From RDXT01 sp033765305 (lineage in GTDB: Bacteria > Bacteroidota > Bacteroidia > J057), in the NCBI GenBank assembly GCA_033765305.1, contig JANRID010000076.1, positions 6,672 through 70,671 on the forward strand: a stretch of DNA of 64,000 nucleotides, given 5' to 3'. Made by a program: the position numbers and the translations under genes. Of the stretch, positions 1-6,784 are shown in pieces (the stretch's first letter is position 1; each line of letters opens with the position of its first letter). The notes beneath the pieces are model-generated. The model had not been told where the DNA came from and searched no databases. It was given only the letters and a program-made list of their open reading frames with translations.

Positions 1-1566
1 GCAGCCGCTGTAGCTCTGCATCAGGTCGAAGCCGAGCTGCTGGTCCATATTGCCCTGGGTCCAGCCGGCCGTTTGCCCGTCCTCGAAGTCCACGCAGTAT
101 GGAAAGTCTTGAATTTCAGCCGTCACGGTCGTGACAAATTCCCGGAAGAGGGTATTGTCCGACAGAATCTCATCCTGCACGCCGCCGTTGACGCCCAGCA
201 GGCTGACCAGCAGGTAATGCGCCCCGGCGGAAAGGGTCAGCCCCGGAAGCGGCACAGAGACCGAGTCGCCGGGTTCGAGCAGCCCGCTCCAGGAGGCAGT
301 GGGGTAGGCGACGCCGTCCACCTCTACAAAGAAGGACATCTCGCTGACGGGCGCAGTGCCGGTATTGGCAACGGTAAAGGCAGGCGCCAGGGCATTGCCG
401 CAGTGCAGGTCCTGCGGGCTGGTGAAGCGCCGCAGCGCCACATCTTCCCAGGAAATGGTGCAGGCCGGCGAGCGGAGCAGCGAGGCGCGGCCGGTAAGCA
501 GCGCCAGGCGCATCCGGAACTTCTGGCCGGGGGTGAAGGAGCGGCGGCAGGACTGCTGCCCGCCGTCCATGATATTTTCATACAGATCCTGCACATCCCG
601 GCGGAAGGGGTTGTTCGGGCTGGCATCTGCCGTATCGCTTTTGCAGGTATTCATGGGATGATCCTGCACGCAGGCGACGGTGCCGGGCTCCGAGTCGGGC
701 GGGGTATCGCAGATGCGGTCGCCGCTCAGGAGGCAGTTGTCGTTGTCGCAGGCGTCGCCGGGGCCGTGGGTATCGAAGAGGTTGAAGTAATGGCCGAACT
801 CATGCGCCACCTGCGGCATGAGGGCAGGGCTGCTGCCCCAGAGGCCGGCCTCGATCACGATCCCGTCATACAGCTGCCCATGCGCGCCGGCCATGTAGGC
901 ATAGGCATTGGGAGCGCAGTCGCCGTCTGCATCGCAGATCGAGTTGACGAGCCAGATATTCAGGTAGCGGGTGGGGTCCCAGCGCGAGAGGTTCTTGAGG
1001 CAAAGGTCCTGGGTGAGGCCGTTGCCTTCATCGCAGGGCGCATTGAACTGCACGTTGGAGAGCGGGGTAGGGGTGCGGGTGATGCCGGAAGCGGGATAGC
1101 CCTGCGGGTCGGTCTGGGCGAGGCAGAATTCGATTTCGATGTCGGCGGCCGGAATGCCGGCATCGGAGAACTGGGGATTGCCGGCGAAATGGCCCCGGTT
1201 GCGGAAGGCGTCATTGAGCCATTCGAGCCCGAGCAGAATGCGGGCATCGGGCGGGTTGGACGTTTCCGTCTCCGGCAGGACATCGGAGGGCTCGTGCATG
1301 ACATGCACGACCACCGGCACGGCCAGCAGACCCCGGGCGGAAACGAGCTGCCCGGACTGCATCTCGCGGTAGATCCACGCTTCGATGGCATCCATCTGGC
1401 TGCGGTACTGCGGATCGGAAGCCATCCGGAGGGCATGCGCGTCTGCGCTTCCCTGCGGCTGGGCCGTCAGCATGCCGGTCAGTGCAGCGAGCAGCAGGGC
1501 GCTGCGCAGCAGAAGGCCGGAAATACCGGAAATACGGGAAACACAGGTACACCTATAGCCATGCAT
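1..1566 (-). CDS. Secreted M43 (pappalysin-like) zinc metalloprotease, C-terminus cut by window edge
   Basis: A continuous minus-strand frame of 522 codons enters from the left edge without a stop, so the C-terminus is missing. The start chosen is the ATG at 1566, the only one before an in-frame stop at 1573-1575; an inner ATG at 1473 is less likely because it lies inside the signal peptide (LLLRSALLLAALTGMLTAQ). The zinc motif HEFGHYFNLFD starts at about residue 255 and is followed by the cysteine-rich stretch (GDRICDTPPD) and Met-turn (NIMDGG, M333) typical of pappalysins. After the catalytic domain come a CARDB-like beta domain (about 365-475) and the start of a MAM/jelly-roll-like domain (YCVDFEDG). 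In this family such proteins are exported and often carry a T9SS tail, which would lie outside the window. The third zinc ligand is Asp rather than the usual His. Confidence 0.88.
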   Translation of the reverse strand, partial: MHGYRCTCVSRISGISGLLLRSALLLAALTGMLTAQPQGSADAHALRMASDPQYRSQMDAIEAWIYREMQSGQLVSARGLLAVPVVVHVMHEPSDVLPETETSNPPDARILLGLEWLNDAFRNRGHFAGNPQFSDAGIPAADIEIEFCLAQTDPQGYPASGITRTPTPLSNVQFNAPCDEGNGLTQDLCLKNLSRWDPTRYLNIWLVNSICDADGDCAPNAYAYMAGAHGQLYDGIVIEAGLWGSSPALMPQVAHEFGHYFNLFDTHGPGDACDNDNCLLSGDRICDTPPDSEPGTVACVQDHPMNTCKSDTADASPNNPFRRDVQDLYENIMDGGQQSCRRSFTPGQKFRMRLALLTGRASLLRSPACTISWEDVALRRFTSPQDLHCGNALAPAFTVANTGTAPVSEMSFFVEVDGVAYPTASWSGLLEPGDSVSVPLPGLTLSAGAHYLLVSLLGVNGGVQDEILSDNTLFREFVTTVTAEIQDFPYCVDFEDGQTAGWTQGNMDQQLGFDLMQSYSGC

Positions 1567-1751
1567 ATGAACTCACTTGCCGGATTGCAAAAAGATCGTG
1601 CAGGGCGCGCTTAGCTGGGATACAATGAGCATGGTCTGGCCGGAGGGCTGTCCGTGAACGGCTGGGAAGGCCGTCCGGGCGGGCAGACTGCCGGGCTCAT
1701 TGGCATTGTTCAAAAATCGGGCCGCGATTGTAAGATCGGAGGGAGATTTGT

Positions 1752-1782
1752 AAAAAATTCCGGCGCGGCAGGAAATTTTTTC
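1752..1782 (-). terminator. A/T-flanked hairpin, terminator-like
   Basis: The arms AAAAAATTCC and GGAAATTTTTT (one bulged A) enclose a GC-rich loop. Read on the minus strand the hairpin ends in TTTTTT. It lies between the 1829-1860 terminator and the metalloprotease start, so it may be a second attenuator or a structured leader. Confidence 0.35.
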
Positions 1783-1820
1783 CGGATGTAACGTTTGGGG
1801 TTCGGGGCAGCAGAGCAAGC

Positions 1821-1945
1821 AAAAAAAATAGGGATCGATCCTTTGTGAGGATCGTCCCTACAGCACAACCATGAAAACACTTCGTATGTACAGCCCGAAA
1901 TTGGATGTAATATCCTTTGTTTCAGGCAATAACTTCCTTGTTTGT
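1821..1945 (-). ncRNA. Candidate small RNA or attenuated leader (about 125 nt)
   Basis: The unit is bounded by a Bacteroidota-type promoter (TTG at 1981-1979, 21 bp, TATATTTG at 1957-1950) and by the U8 terminator at 1860-1821. The intervening sequence has no plausible reading frame: its only minus-strand ATG is followed by a stop after four codons. It could be an independent sRNA, or the leader of the metalloprotease gene 255 bp further on, for which no nearer consensus promoter was found. No known RNA family was recognised. The exact ends are inferred from the promoter and terminator. Confidence 0.42.
1829..1860 (-). terminator. Intrinsic terminator on the minus strand with U8 tract
   Basis: On the minus strand AGGGACGATCCT, a short CACAA loop and AGGATCGATCCCT form a 12-bp stem with one bulged T. 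The stem is followed at once by TATTTTTTTT (1830-1821). No annotated minus-strand gene ends just upstream, so it terminates a short transcript starting near 1945. Confidence 0.7.
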
Positions 1946-1949
1946 AGGA

Positions 1950-1981
1950 CAAATATAGCGCAGAAGTTTCGATATAGTCAA
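1950..1981 (-). promoter_or_regulatory. Bacteroidota promoter: TTG-N21-TATATTTG
   Basis: The -33 TTG (1981-1979) and a perfect TAnnTTTG -7 element (1957-1950) are separated by 21 bp. It drives the short minus-strand unit and possibly the metalloprotease gene. Confidence 0.55.
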
Positions 1982-2108
1982 TAGCCCCTGTAATTTTTTT
2001 GAGGTCCCGGGCGGTCTGCGGGATTTGATTTTGGAGAAATTTTTCGAGGTAATAAATTGATATTCAAAGCTATAAGTACAAAATTCATGCAAAAATATCT
2101 TAAATATG

Positions 2109-2116
2109 TATTTTTG
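2109..2116 (+). promoter_or_regulatory. -7 element TATTTTTG upstream of GroES-like gene
   Basis: The sequence matches TAnnTTTG exactly, but no TTG is seen at 18-23 bp upstream. It overlaps the first of two tandem TTTTGCAAA palindromes. The predicted leader is about 190 nt. Confidence 0.35.
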
Positions 2117-2150
2117 CAAATTTTGCAAAACAGGCATTACAGCTGAATTT

Positions 2151-2180
2151 CGCGGAGCCGGCAGGCCTGCCGGCCCCGCG
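2151..2180. repeat. 30-bp interrupted palindrome in the leader of the GroES-like gene
   Basis: A perfect 18-bp palindrome GCCGGCAGGCCTGCCGGC (2157-2174) is flanked by CGCGG and CCGCG arms with one unpaired base on each side. It lies downstream of the -7 element, so it would form a strong hairpin in the mRNA leader. No T tract follows. Confidence 0.6.
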
Positions 2181-2308
2181 CAGGCGGCCTCTGCGCATGC
2201 AAGTTTTTGTACAGCGCGTATATGTCTGGCGTGTTTGCTAACTTGGCGGGCCGGCCTTCGGAGCCGGGCGGCAACGATGCCCCAGCTCGCTGCGTATCTC
2301 ATCCGCAT

Positions 2309-2677
2309 ATGGTAGCACATCTCGACAAACTGATCATCATCGGGGACCGGGTGCTCATCAAGCCGAAAACCCCGGCCGATAAAACCCCCAGCGGCCTCTT
2401 TCTGCCGCCCGGCATCCAGGAAAAGGAAAAGATCCAGTCCGGATATGTCGTCCGGACCGGGCCCGGCTATCCGGTGCCCTTTCCTGCCGAAGATCCTGAG
2501 CCCTGGAAAGAGCCCCGGGATCCGGTGCGCTACATCCCCCTGCAGGTTCAGGAAGGCGATCTGGCGCTCTTCCTCCAGAAGGACGCCTACGAAATCCAGT
2601 ACGAAGGCGAGAAGTATTACATTGTGCCCCAGCACGGCATCCTGATGGTGGAGCGGGACGAACAGCTCTTCGACTGA
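2309..2677 (+). CDS. GroES-like co-chaperonin family protein
   Basis: The 122-residue product begins with the GroES signature arrangement (GDRVLIKPKTPADKTPSGLFLPP, residues about 10-32) and ends with a GroES-like strand (DAYEIQYEGEKYYIVPQHGILMVE). True GroES proteins have about 95 residues; here about 25 extra residues (YPVPFPAEDPEPWKEPRDP) sit in the middle of the beta-barrel. This longer form is known from Bacteroidota as a second, solitary GroES-family protein. No groEL is adjacent, so its partner is unknown. The start at 2309 was preferred because residues from there align with GroES; the frame extends upstream to 2207 without similarity. A long leader with a strong hairpin precedes it. 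Confidence 0.8.
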   Translation: MVAHLDKLIIIGDRVLIKPKTPADKTPSGLFLPPGIQEKEKIQSGYVVRTGPGYPVPFPAEDPEPWKEPRDPVRYIPLQVQEGDLALFLQKDAYEIQYEGEKYYIVPQHGILMVERDEQLFD

Positions 2678-2695
2678 AAAAATTTGCTTATTTTT

Positions 2696-2727
2696 TTGGC
2701 TTTTTGAGTTTTGTTTCCGTATATTTG
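2696..2727 (+). promoter_or_regulatory. Promoter TTTG-N21-TATATTTG for the isomerase gene
   Basis: A perfect -7 element (2720-2727) has a -33 TTG ending at 2698. It sits in a T-rich gap of 68 bp between the GroES-like stop and the isomerase start; the transcript would have a leader of about 15 nt. Confidence 0.6.
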
Positions 2728-2745
2728 CAAATAATATTAACAAAC

Positions 2746-3543
2746 ATGCGATTCGGGTTCGTATCGATTGCCGCCATGGCCCTGCTCTTCGCCTGCCAGC
2801 CCGGCGCTGGCGGGGATGAAGCTGCGGAGGCAGATGTGGTGCTGGTGACCAACCGGGGCGAGATCGGCATACGCCTCTTCGACGACGCGCCGAAGCATAA
2901 GGCCAACTTCCTCAAGCTGGCCGGCGAGGGCTACTACGATTCGCTGATGTTTCACCGCATCATCAGCGGATTCATGATCCAGACCGGCGACCCGCGCGGG
3001 CGCGGCCCCGGGTTCAATACCGATCCCGGCGCGCCGATGGATCCGGGCTATACCATCGAGGCGGAGATCCCCGCCAGCCGCTTCAACGTGCGCGGCGCCG
3101 TGGCCGCCGCCCGTACCGACGACTACCAGAACCCCGACCGCCGCTCCTCCGGCAGCCAGTTCTACATCGTCACCGGCGAGCCCGTGCGCCCCAGCCGCCT
3201 CGACTCCCTCGAGCGCTACGAATTTTCCAGCATCCTCCGCGGCAAGATGTACGAGCAGTACCAGCAGGCCCAGGGCACCGGCGCCTACGCCGGCTCCTTC
3301 GACGAATACCTCGAAGAGCAGAACTTCAGAAACTTCCGCTACCCGCCCGAGGTCCGGCAGCAGTACCTGGAGGAAGGCGGCGCACCCTGGCTCGACATGC
3401 AGTACAGCATCTTCGGCGAAGTGGTCAGCGGCATGGACGTTGTCCTGGCCATTCAGGCCGCTCCGGTCTCCCGCTCGGTGCCCGTAGGCGCCGATGCGCC
3501 CCGAATCCTCGAAGTGCGTATCCCTGGCGCAGCTGCGCCCTGA
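2746..3543 (+). CDS. Cyclophilin-type peptidyl-prolyl isomerase, lipoprotein
   Basis: The 265-residue protein starts with a lipoprotein signal (ALLFAC, lipid-modified Cys17), so it is expected to be membrane-anchored in the periplasm or at the surface. A cyclophilin domain follows. The catalytic set is visible in FHRIISGFMIQTGDP: R71, F76, M77 and Q79. The substrate-groove strand SGSQFYIVTG is also present. Between about residues 150 and 205 there is an insertion rich in Tyr, Gln and Glu (KMYEQYQQAQGTGAYAGSFD) that standard cyclophilins lack; it is common in Bacteroidota homologues and of unknown role. The start at 2746 was chosen because the signal peptide begins there and a promoter lies just upstream. 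Confidence 0.9.
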   Translation: MRFGFVSIAAMALLFACQPGAGGDEAAEADVVLVTNRGEIGIRLFDDAPKHKANFLKLAGEGYYDSLMFHRIISGFMIQTGDPRGRGPGFNTDPGAPMDPGYTIEAEIPASRFNVRGAVAAARTDDYQNPDRRSSGSQFYIVTGEPVRPSRLDSLERYEFSSILRGKMYEQYQQAQGTGAYAGSFDEYLEEQNFRNFRYPPEVRQQYLEEGGAPWLDMQYSIFGEVVSGMDVVLAIQAAPVSRSVPVGADAPRILEVRIPGAAAP

Positions 3544-3606
3544 TCTGCCCCCGGGCTGTTGTATCACCGTTGTTTATCCACCTTCACCCCTTAATCCTTC
3601 CCGGCC

Positions 3607-4650
3607 ATGGCAAAAGACGTGCGGGACGAAAAACAGAAAACCCTGCTGTCCACCGTAGAGAAGCTTGAAAAAACCTACGGCAAGGGTATTGTAATGAAGC
3701 TCAGCGACAATCCCGCCGCCGACGAGCCTGTGCTCTCCACCGGCTCCCTCGGCCTGGATATTGCGCTGGGGGTCGGCGGGATTCCCCGCGGCCGGATCGT
3801 CGAGATCTACGGCCCCGAATCCTCCGGCAAGACCACGCTCGCGATGCACATGATCGCCGAAGCTCAAAAGCAAGGCGGTCTGGCTGCTTTCATCGATGCA
3901 GAGCATGCCTTCGACCGCTACTACGCTGAAAAGCTGGGCATCGATACCCAGAACCTCTATGTCTCCCAGCCCGACTACGGCGAGCAGGCGCTCGAAATCA
4001 CCGAGTACCTCATCCGGTCCGGCGCGATCGACATCATCGTCATCGACTCCGTGGCTGCCCTGACGCCGAAGGCTGAGATCGAGGGTGAAATGGGCGACTC
4101 CAAAATGGGCCTCCAGGCCCGCCTCATGTCGCAGGCCCTGCGCAAGCTCACCGCCGCCATCGCCAAGACCAACTGCGTCTGCGTCTTCATCAACCAGCTC
4201 CGCGATAAGATCGGGGTCATGTTCGGCAATCCCGAAACGACCACCGGCGGCAACGCCCTGAAGTTCTACGCCTCTATCCGCCTCGACATCCGCCGTATCG
4301 CCCAGATCAAGGAGGGCACCGAAAGCACCGGCAACCGTGTCAAGGTGAAAGTGGTGAAAAATAAGGTCGCGCCGCCCTTCCGCTCCGCCGAGTTCGATAT
4401 CCTCTTCGGGGAAGGCGTCTCCCGCGCAGGCGAGGTGCTGGACCTCGCCACCGAGCTCGACATCGTGCAGAAGTCTGGCTCCTGGTTCTCCTACGAAGGC
4501 GGCAAGCTCGGCCAGGGCCGCGATGCCGTACGCAAGCTGATCCGCGAAAACCCGGACCTCATGGACCAGATCGAAAACAAGATCCTCGCAGCCAAGGACA
4601 TCCTCCGCAACAAGGTGGATATGACTCCCGAAGACGAGAAGGAGGCATAA
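3607..4650 (+). CDS. recA: Recombinase RecA
   Basis: This 347-residue protein is the DNA-strand-exchange ATPase that acts in homologous recombination and in SOS induction. The Walker A motif GPESSGKT lies at residues 69-76 and the Walker B region (IIVIDSVAAL) near 145-154. The L1/L2 DNA-binding region (INQLRDKIGVMFGNPETTTGG) and the C-terminal domain are complete, and the length is normal. It has its own start 63 bp after the isomerase gene and ends at a hairpin. No lexA or recX is adjacent, and no SOS-box-like inverted repeat was recognised upstream. Confidence 0.98.
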   Translation: MAKDVRDEKQKTLLSTVEKLEKTYGKGIVMKLSDNPAADEPVLSTGSLGLDIALGVGGIPRGRIVEIYGPESSGKTTLAMHMIAEAQKQGGLAAFIDAEHAFDRYYAEKLGIDTQNLYVSQPDYGEQALEITEYLIRSGAIDIIVIDSVAALTPKAEIEGEMGDSKMGLQARLMSQALRKLTAAIAKTNCVCVFINQLRDKIGVMFGNPETTTGGNALKFYASIRLDIRRIAQIKEGTESTGNRVKVKVVKNKVAPPFRSAEFDILFGEGVSRAGEVLDLATELDIVQKSGSWFSYEGGKLGQGRDAVRKLIRENPDLMDQIENKILAAKDILRNKVDMTPEDEKEA

Positions 4651-4672
4651 AGCCGAGGCCCGCAGCCATGAT

Positions 4673-4709
4673 GACGCGCCGGTTGCCCAGTCTGGGCAGC
4701 CGGCGCGTC
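4673..4709. terminator. Long GC-rich hairpin after recA
   Basis: ACGCGCCGGTTGCCCAG pairs with CTGGGCAGCCGGCGCGT (17 bp with one wobble pair) around a very short loop. There is no clear T tract; it probably marks the 3' end of the recA transcript. Confidence 0.55.
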
Positions 4710-4897
4710 GCGGTATTATATCCGGCTCAGGACTGGCTGGCAGCTGCTGTCCTGCAACTGTGGCAGATGCTACACTTTTTGTTTGAAAAAATTAAAAAAT
4801 GCTAAAAATTACTATATTTATGAAGTGATCTGCGCTGTTTATACGGCAGCCTCAGAGAGGTTTTGCTTCTTGTTGTCCTGTATATAGATAGTATCCC

Positions 4898-6703
4898 ATG
4901 AAAGTTTCCCATCAGCTGCTCCTGGCAGCCTGCGTCTGGATTGCAGCCTGTCAGCCCGTCCCCGAACCGCCCGCCGGCCAGATGGCCGGCAGCCCGCCCG
5001 CCCCCGCTGTTCCGCAGCTGTCTCCTGCGGCTCCGCCGCCGGCATTACGCGCTCCGTCTGCACCCGTTGCAGGCCGCGCCGCAGTTCCGGCGCAGCCTGT
5101 ATCCGGGCCGGCATCTGCTCCAGCTCCGCAGCCCTTTCAGGAGACTGCTGCCCCATCGCCTGCCCTGCCCGACCGGGTGTACGTCAGCAGTGAAACGCCT
5201 TCTTCCTTTGTGGGGGCTCCGGCTTCGCATGCGGCCGTTGCGCATATCCGGAAGTCCAGCCCGCCGCAGACCGTCATCGTCCGCACCGAACAGCCTGCCT
5301 GGATCCAGACCGCTTCGGGCGCGACCGTAGCCGTGCCTGCCGATGCCTTCCGCTATGCGGATACAGGCGAGCCCGTGCGCGGCCCGGTCAAGGTGCAGAT
5401 CTCCGAGGCCGTGAGCCTCAGGCAGATGGTGGCTTCCGGGGTTCATACGGCCACTGCGGACGGCCAGCTTCTGGTATCCGCAGGGATGTACCGGATCTCG
5501 GCTACGGCCGGCGGGCGCGAACTGGCGCTGAACACCGGCAAGGCCCTTACGATTCAGGTGCCTGCCGCCGACGCCGATACTGCGATGCAGCTCTTCGCGC
5601 CTGCGCATCAGCCATCCGGCGAGATTGCCTGGGTCTCCATCAATCATTCCGCATTCAAGCTGCTCTTCAGGAAACAGACGGTGCAGCGTATCCTGCCTGG
5701 CGTCTATGTGATGCCGGACGGACGCCGTTTCGAGCTGGATACCCTGCACTCCTGGACACGGGATCTCACCTACAGCTACACGAGGGGAAAATACCCGAAG
5801 CTGGTGGCACGGGTTGCCGCAATTGACGGGGTAATGACTCCGGTGCCGCCCGCGCCGGAGCACTACAGGCAGCTCAACGGCGTTCCCATCGCTGGCGCCG
5901 TCCGCTACCAGTCCCGCGTCGGGGTAAAATACTGGGCGAATGAATCCGTACGGGATCCGTATTACCGCAAAATTCTGCTGCAGGACATTGTCCGGGACAG
6001 CGTGCCCATGACGTTCAAGGCCCAGGTGTCGGTGGATAAGCACCTGCGCGGGTCGTCGATCGCATACGCCTATCCGCGTCCCATCCGCATGGCGATCTAT
6101 GAAGCCGTGAAAGCGTATCCATGGAGCGCCAGCGGCCGGTATCAGGTGGAGTACCATGTATATGCGCACCGCCGGCACGCGGATGAGGTGACAGGAAAAT
6201 TTGACCGGACCCGTTTCGCCTTCATGCCCGACTACCGGTTTGATCCTGACGAGAAAGGCTTCGTCGCGCGCTCCTGGGACCGGGCACTGAGCGAAAACAG
6301 TCAAACCTTCCAGCCGAAGGCGGAATATTACGAGATCGAGATGCCTGCGCTCGGCTGGATCAACCTCGACCGCTTCATGAAGCTGGAGGTGCCCAAAACC
6401 GAGCTGCTCGTGCAGGGGGGACGGGATGAGTCGGTATTCCTGATTTTCAAGGACATGAAGAGCATGCTCAACGGCTCGGCCTACTTCACCGGCGACGGCT
6501 TCCGCTTCACTTCGCTCCCGGAAGGCACGCAGCTTGCAGTGCTGGGATTGAAGCGCGTGGATGATCAGGATCTCTACGCCTGGCAGGACCTGACGCTTAC
6601 CGGACCCGAGACCCTGTCGCTGACCTATCTGCCCTACGATCAGCAGGCGCTGGACGCCCGCATGAACCAGGTTACAGCTGGAGAGCGCTGGGCTGCCCGC
6701 TAG
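4898..6703 (+). CDS. Large proline/alanine-rich lipoprotein of unknown function
   Basis: The 601-residue product has a lipoprotein signal (LLAACVWIAAC, Cys at about 18). A low-complexity Pro/Ala/Gln linker covers about residues 20-90. The region at 120-230 (VPADAFRYADTGEPVRGPVKVQISEAVS...LVSAGMYRISA) resembles a beta domain found at the N-terminus of many uncharacterised Bacteroidota surface proteins. The rest is rich in Tyr, Trp and Arg and looks like further beta structure. I do not recognise an enzyme motif. It stands alone between the recA terminator and a bidirectional terminator. The linker plus beta domains suggest a protein displayed away from the membrane, but that is inference. Confidence 0.82.
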   Translation: MKVSHQLLLAACVWIAACQPVPEPPAGQMAGSPPAPAVPQLSPAAPPPALRAPSAPVAGRAAVPAQPVSGPASAPAPQPFQETAAPSPALPDRVYVSSETPSSFVGAPASHAAVAHIRKSSPPQTVIVRTEQPAWIQTASGATVAVPADAFRYADTGEPVRGPVKVQISEAVSLRQMVASGVHTATADGQLLVSAGMYRISATAGGRELALNTGKALTIQVPAADADTAMQLFAPAHQPSGEIAWVSINHSAFKLLFRKQTVQRILPGVYVMPDGRRFELDTLHSWTRDLTYSYTRGKYPKLVARVAAIDGVMTPVPPAPEHYRQLNGVPIAGAVRYQSRVGVKYWANESVRDPYYRKILLQDIVRDSVPMTFKAQVSVDKHLRGSSIAYAYPRPIRMAIYEAVKAYPWSASGRYQVEYHVYAHRRHADEVTGKFDRTRFAFMPDYRFDPDEKGFVARSWDRALSENSQTFQPKAEYYEIEMPALGWINLDRFMKLEVPKTELLVQGGRDESVFLIFKDMKSMLNGSAYFTGDGFRFTSLPEGTQLAVLGLKRVDDQDLYAWQDLTLTGPETLSLTYLPYDQQALDARMNQVTAGERWAAR

Positions 6704-6727
6704 AACCCCGTATGTTCTGAAAAAAAC

Positions 6728-6756
6728 AGCCCCGGCTGCCTTGCGCAGCCGGGGCT
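6728..6756. terminator. Bidirectional terminator between convergent genes
   Basis: A perfect 12-bp stem (AGCCCCGGCTGC / GCAGCCGGGGCT) has a 5-nt loop. On its left side lies AAAAAA, which gives a T tract for the minus-strand gene ending at 6785. Confidence 0.8.
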
Positions 6757-6784
6757 CTATGCATACGGCAGGCGCGGGCGCGCC

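Larger units (their letters stand above)
1567..2308. other. Non-coding regulatory interval between metalloprotease and GroES-like gene
   Basis: This 742-bp stretch has no convincing gene. It is much more AT-rich than the flanks between about 1740 and 2130. It holds the minus-strand promoter and terminators listed separately, tandem TTTTGCAAA palindromes at 2112-2130, a plus-strand -7 element at 2109-2116, and a 30-bp interrupted palindrome at 2151-2180. A 37-residue plus-strand frame at 1871-1984 was judged fortuitous. Confidence 0.6.

Noticed and set aside
73..1614. 513-codon plus-strand open frame at the left end
   Set aside because: It is the antisense shadow of the M43 protease, whose zinc motif, Met-turn and signal peptide are read on the minus strand.
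1871..1984. 37-residue plus-strand frame beginning MKTLRMYS
   Set aside because: It lies antisense to the promoter and sRNA candidate, has no promoter of its own and no recognisable features.
1922..2743. Minus-strand frame of 273 codons over the GroES-like gene
   Set aside because: It is antisense to a recognisable GroES-family protein and has low-complexity, non-family sequence.
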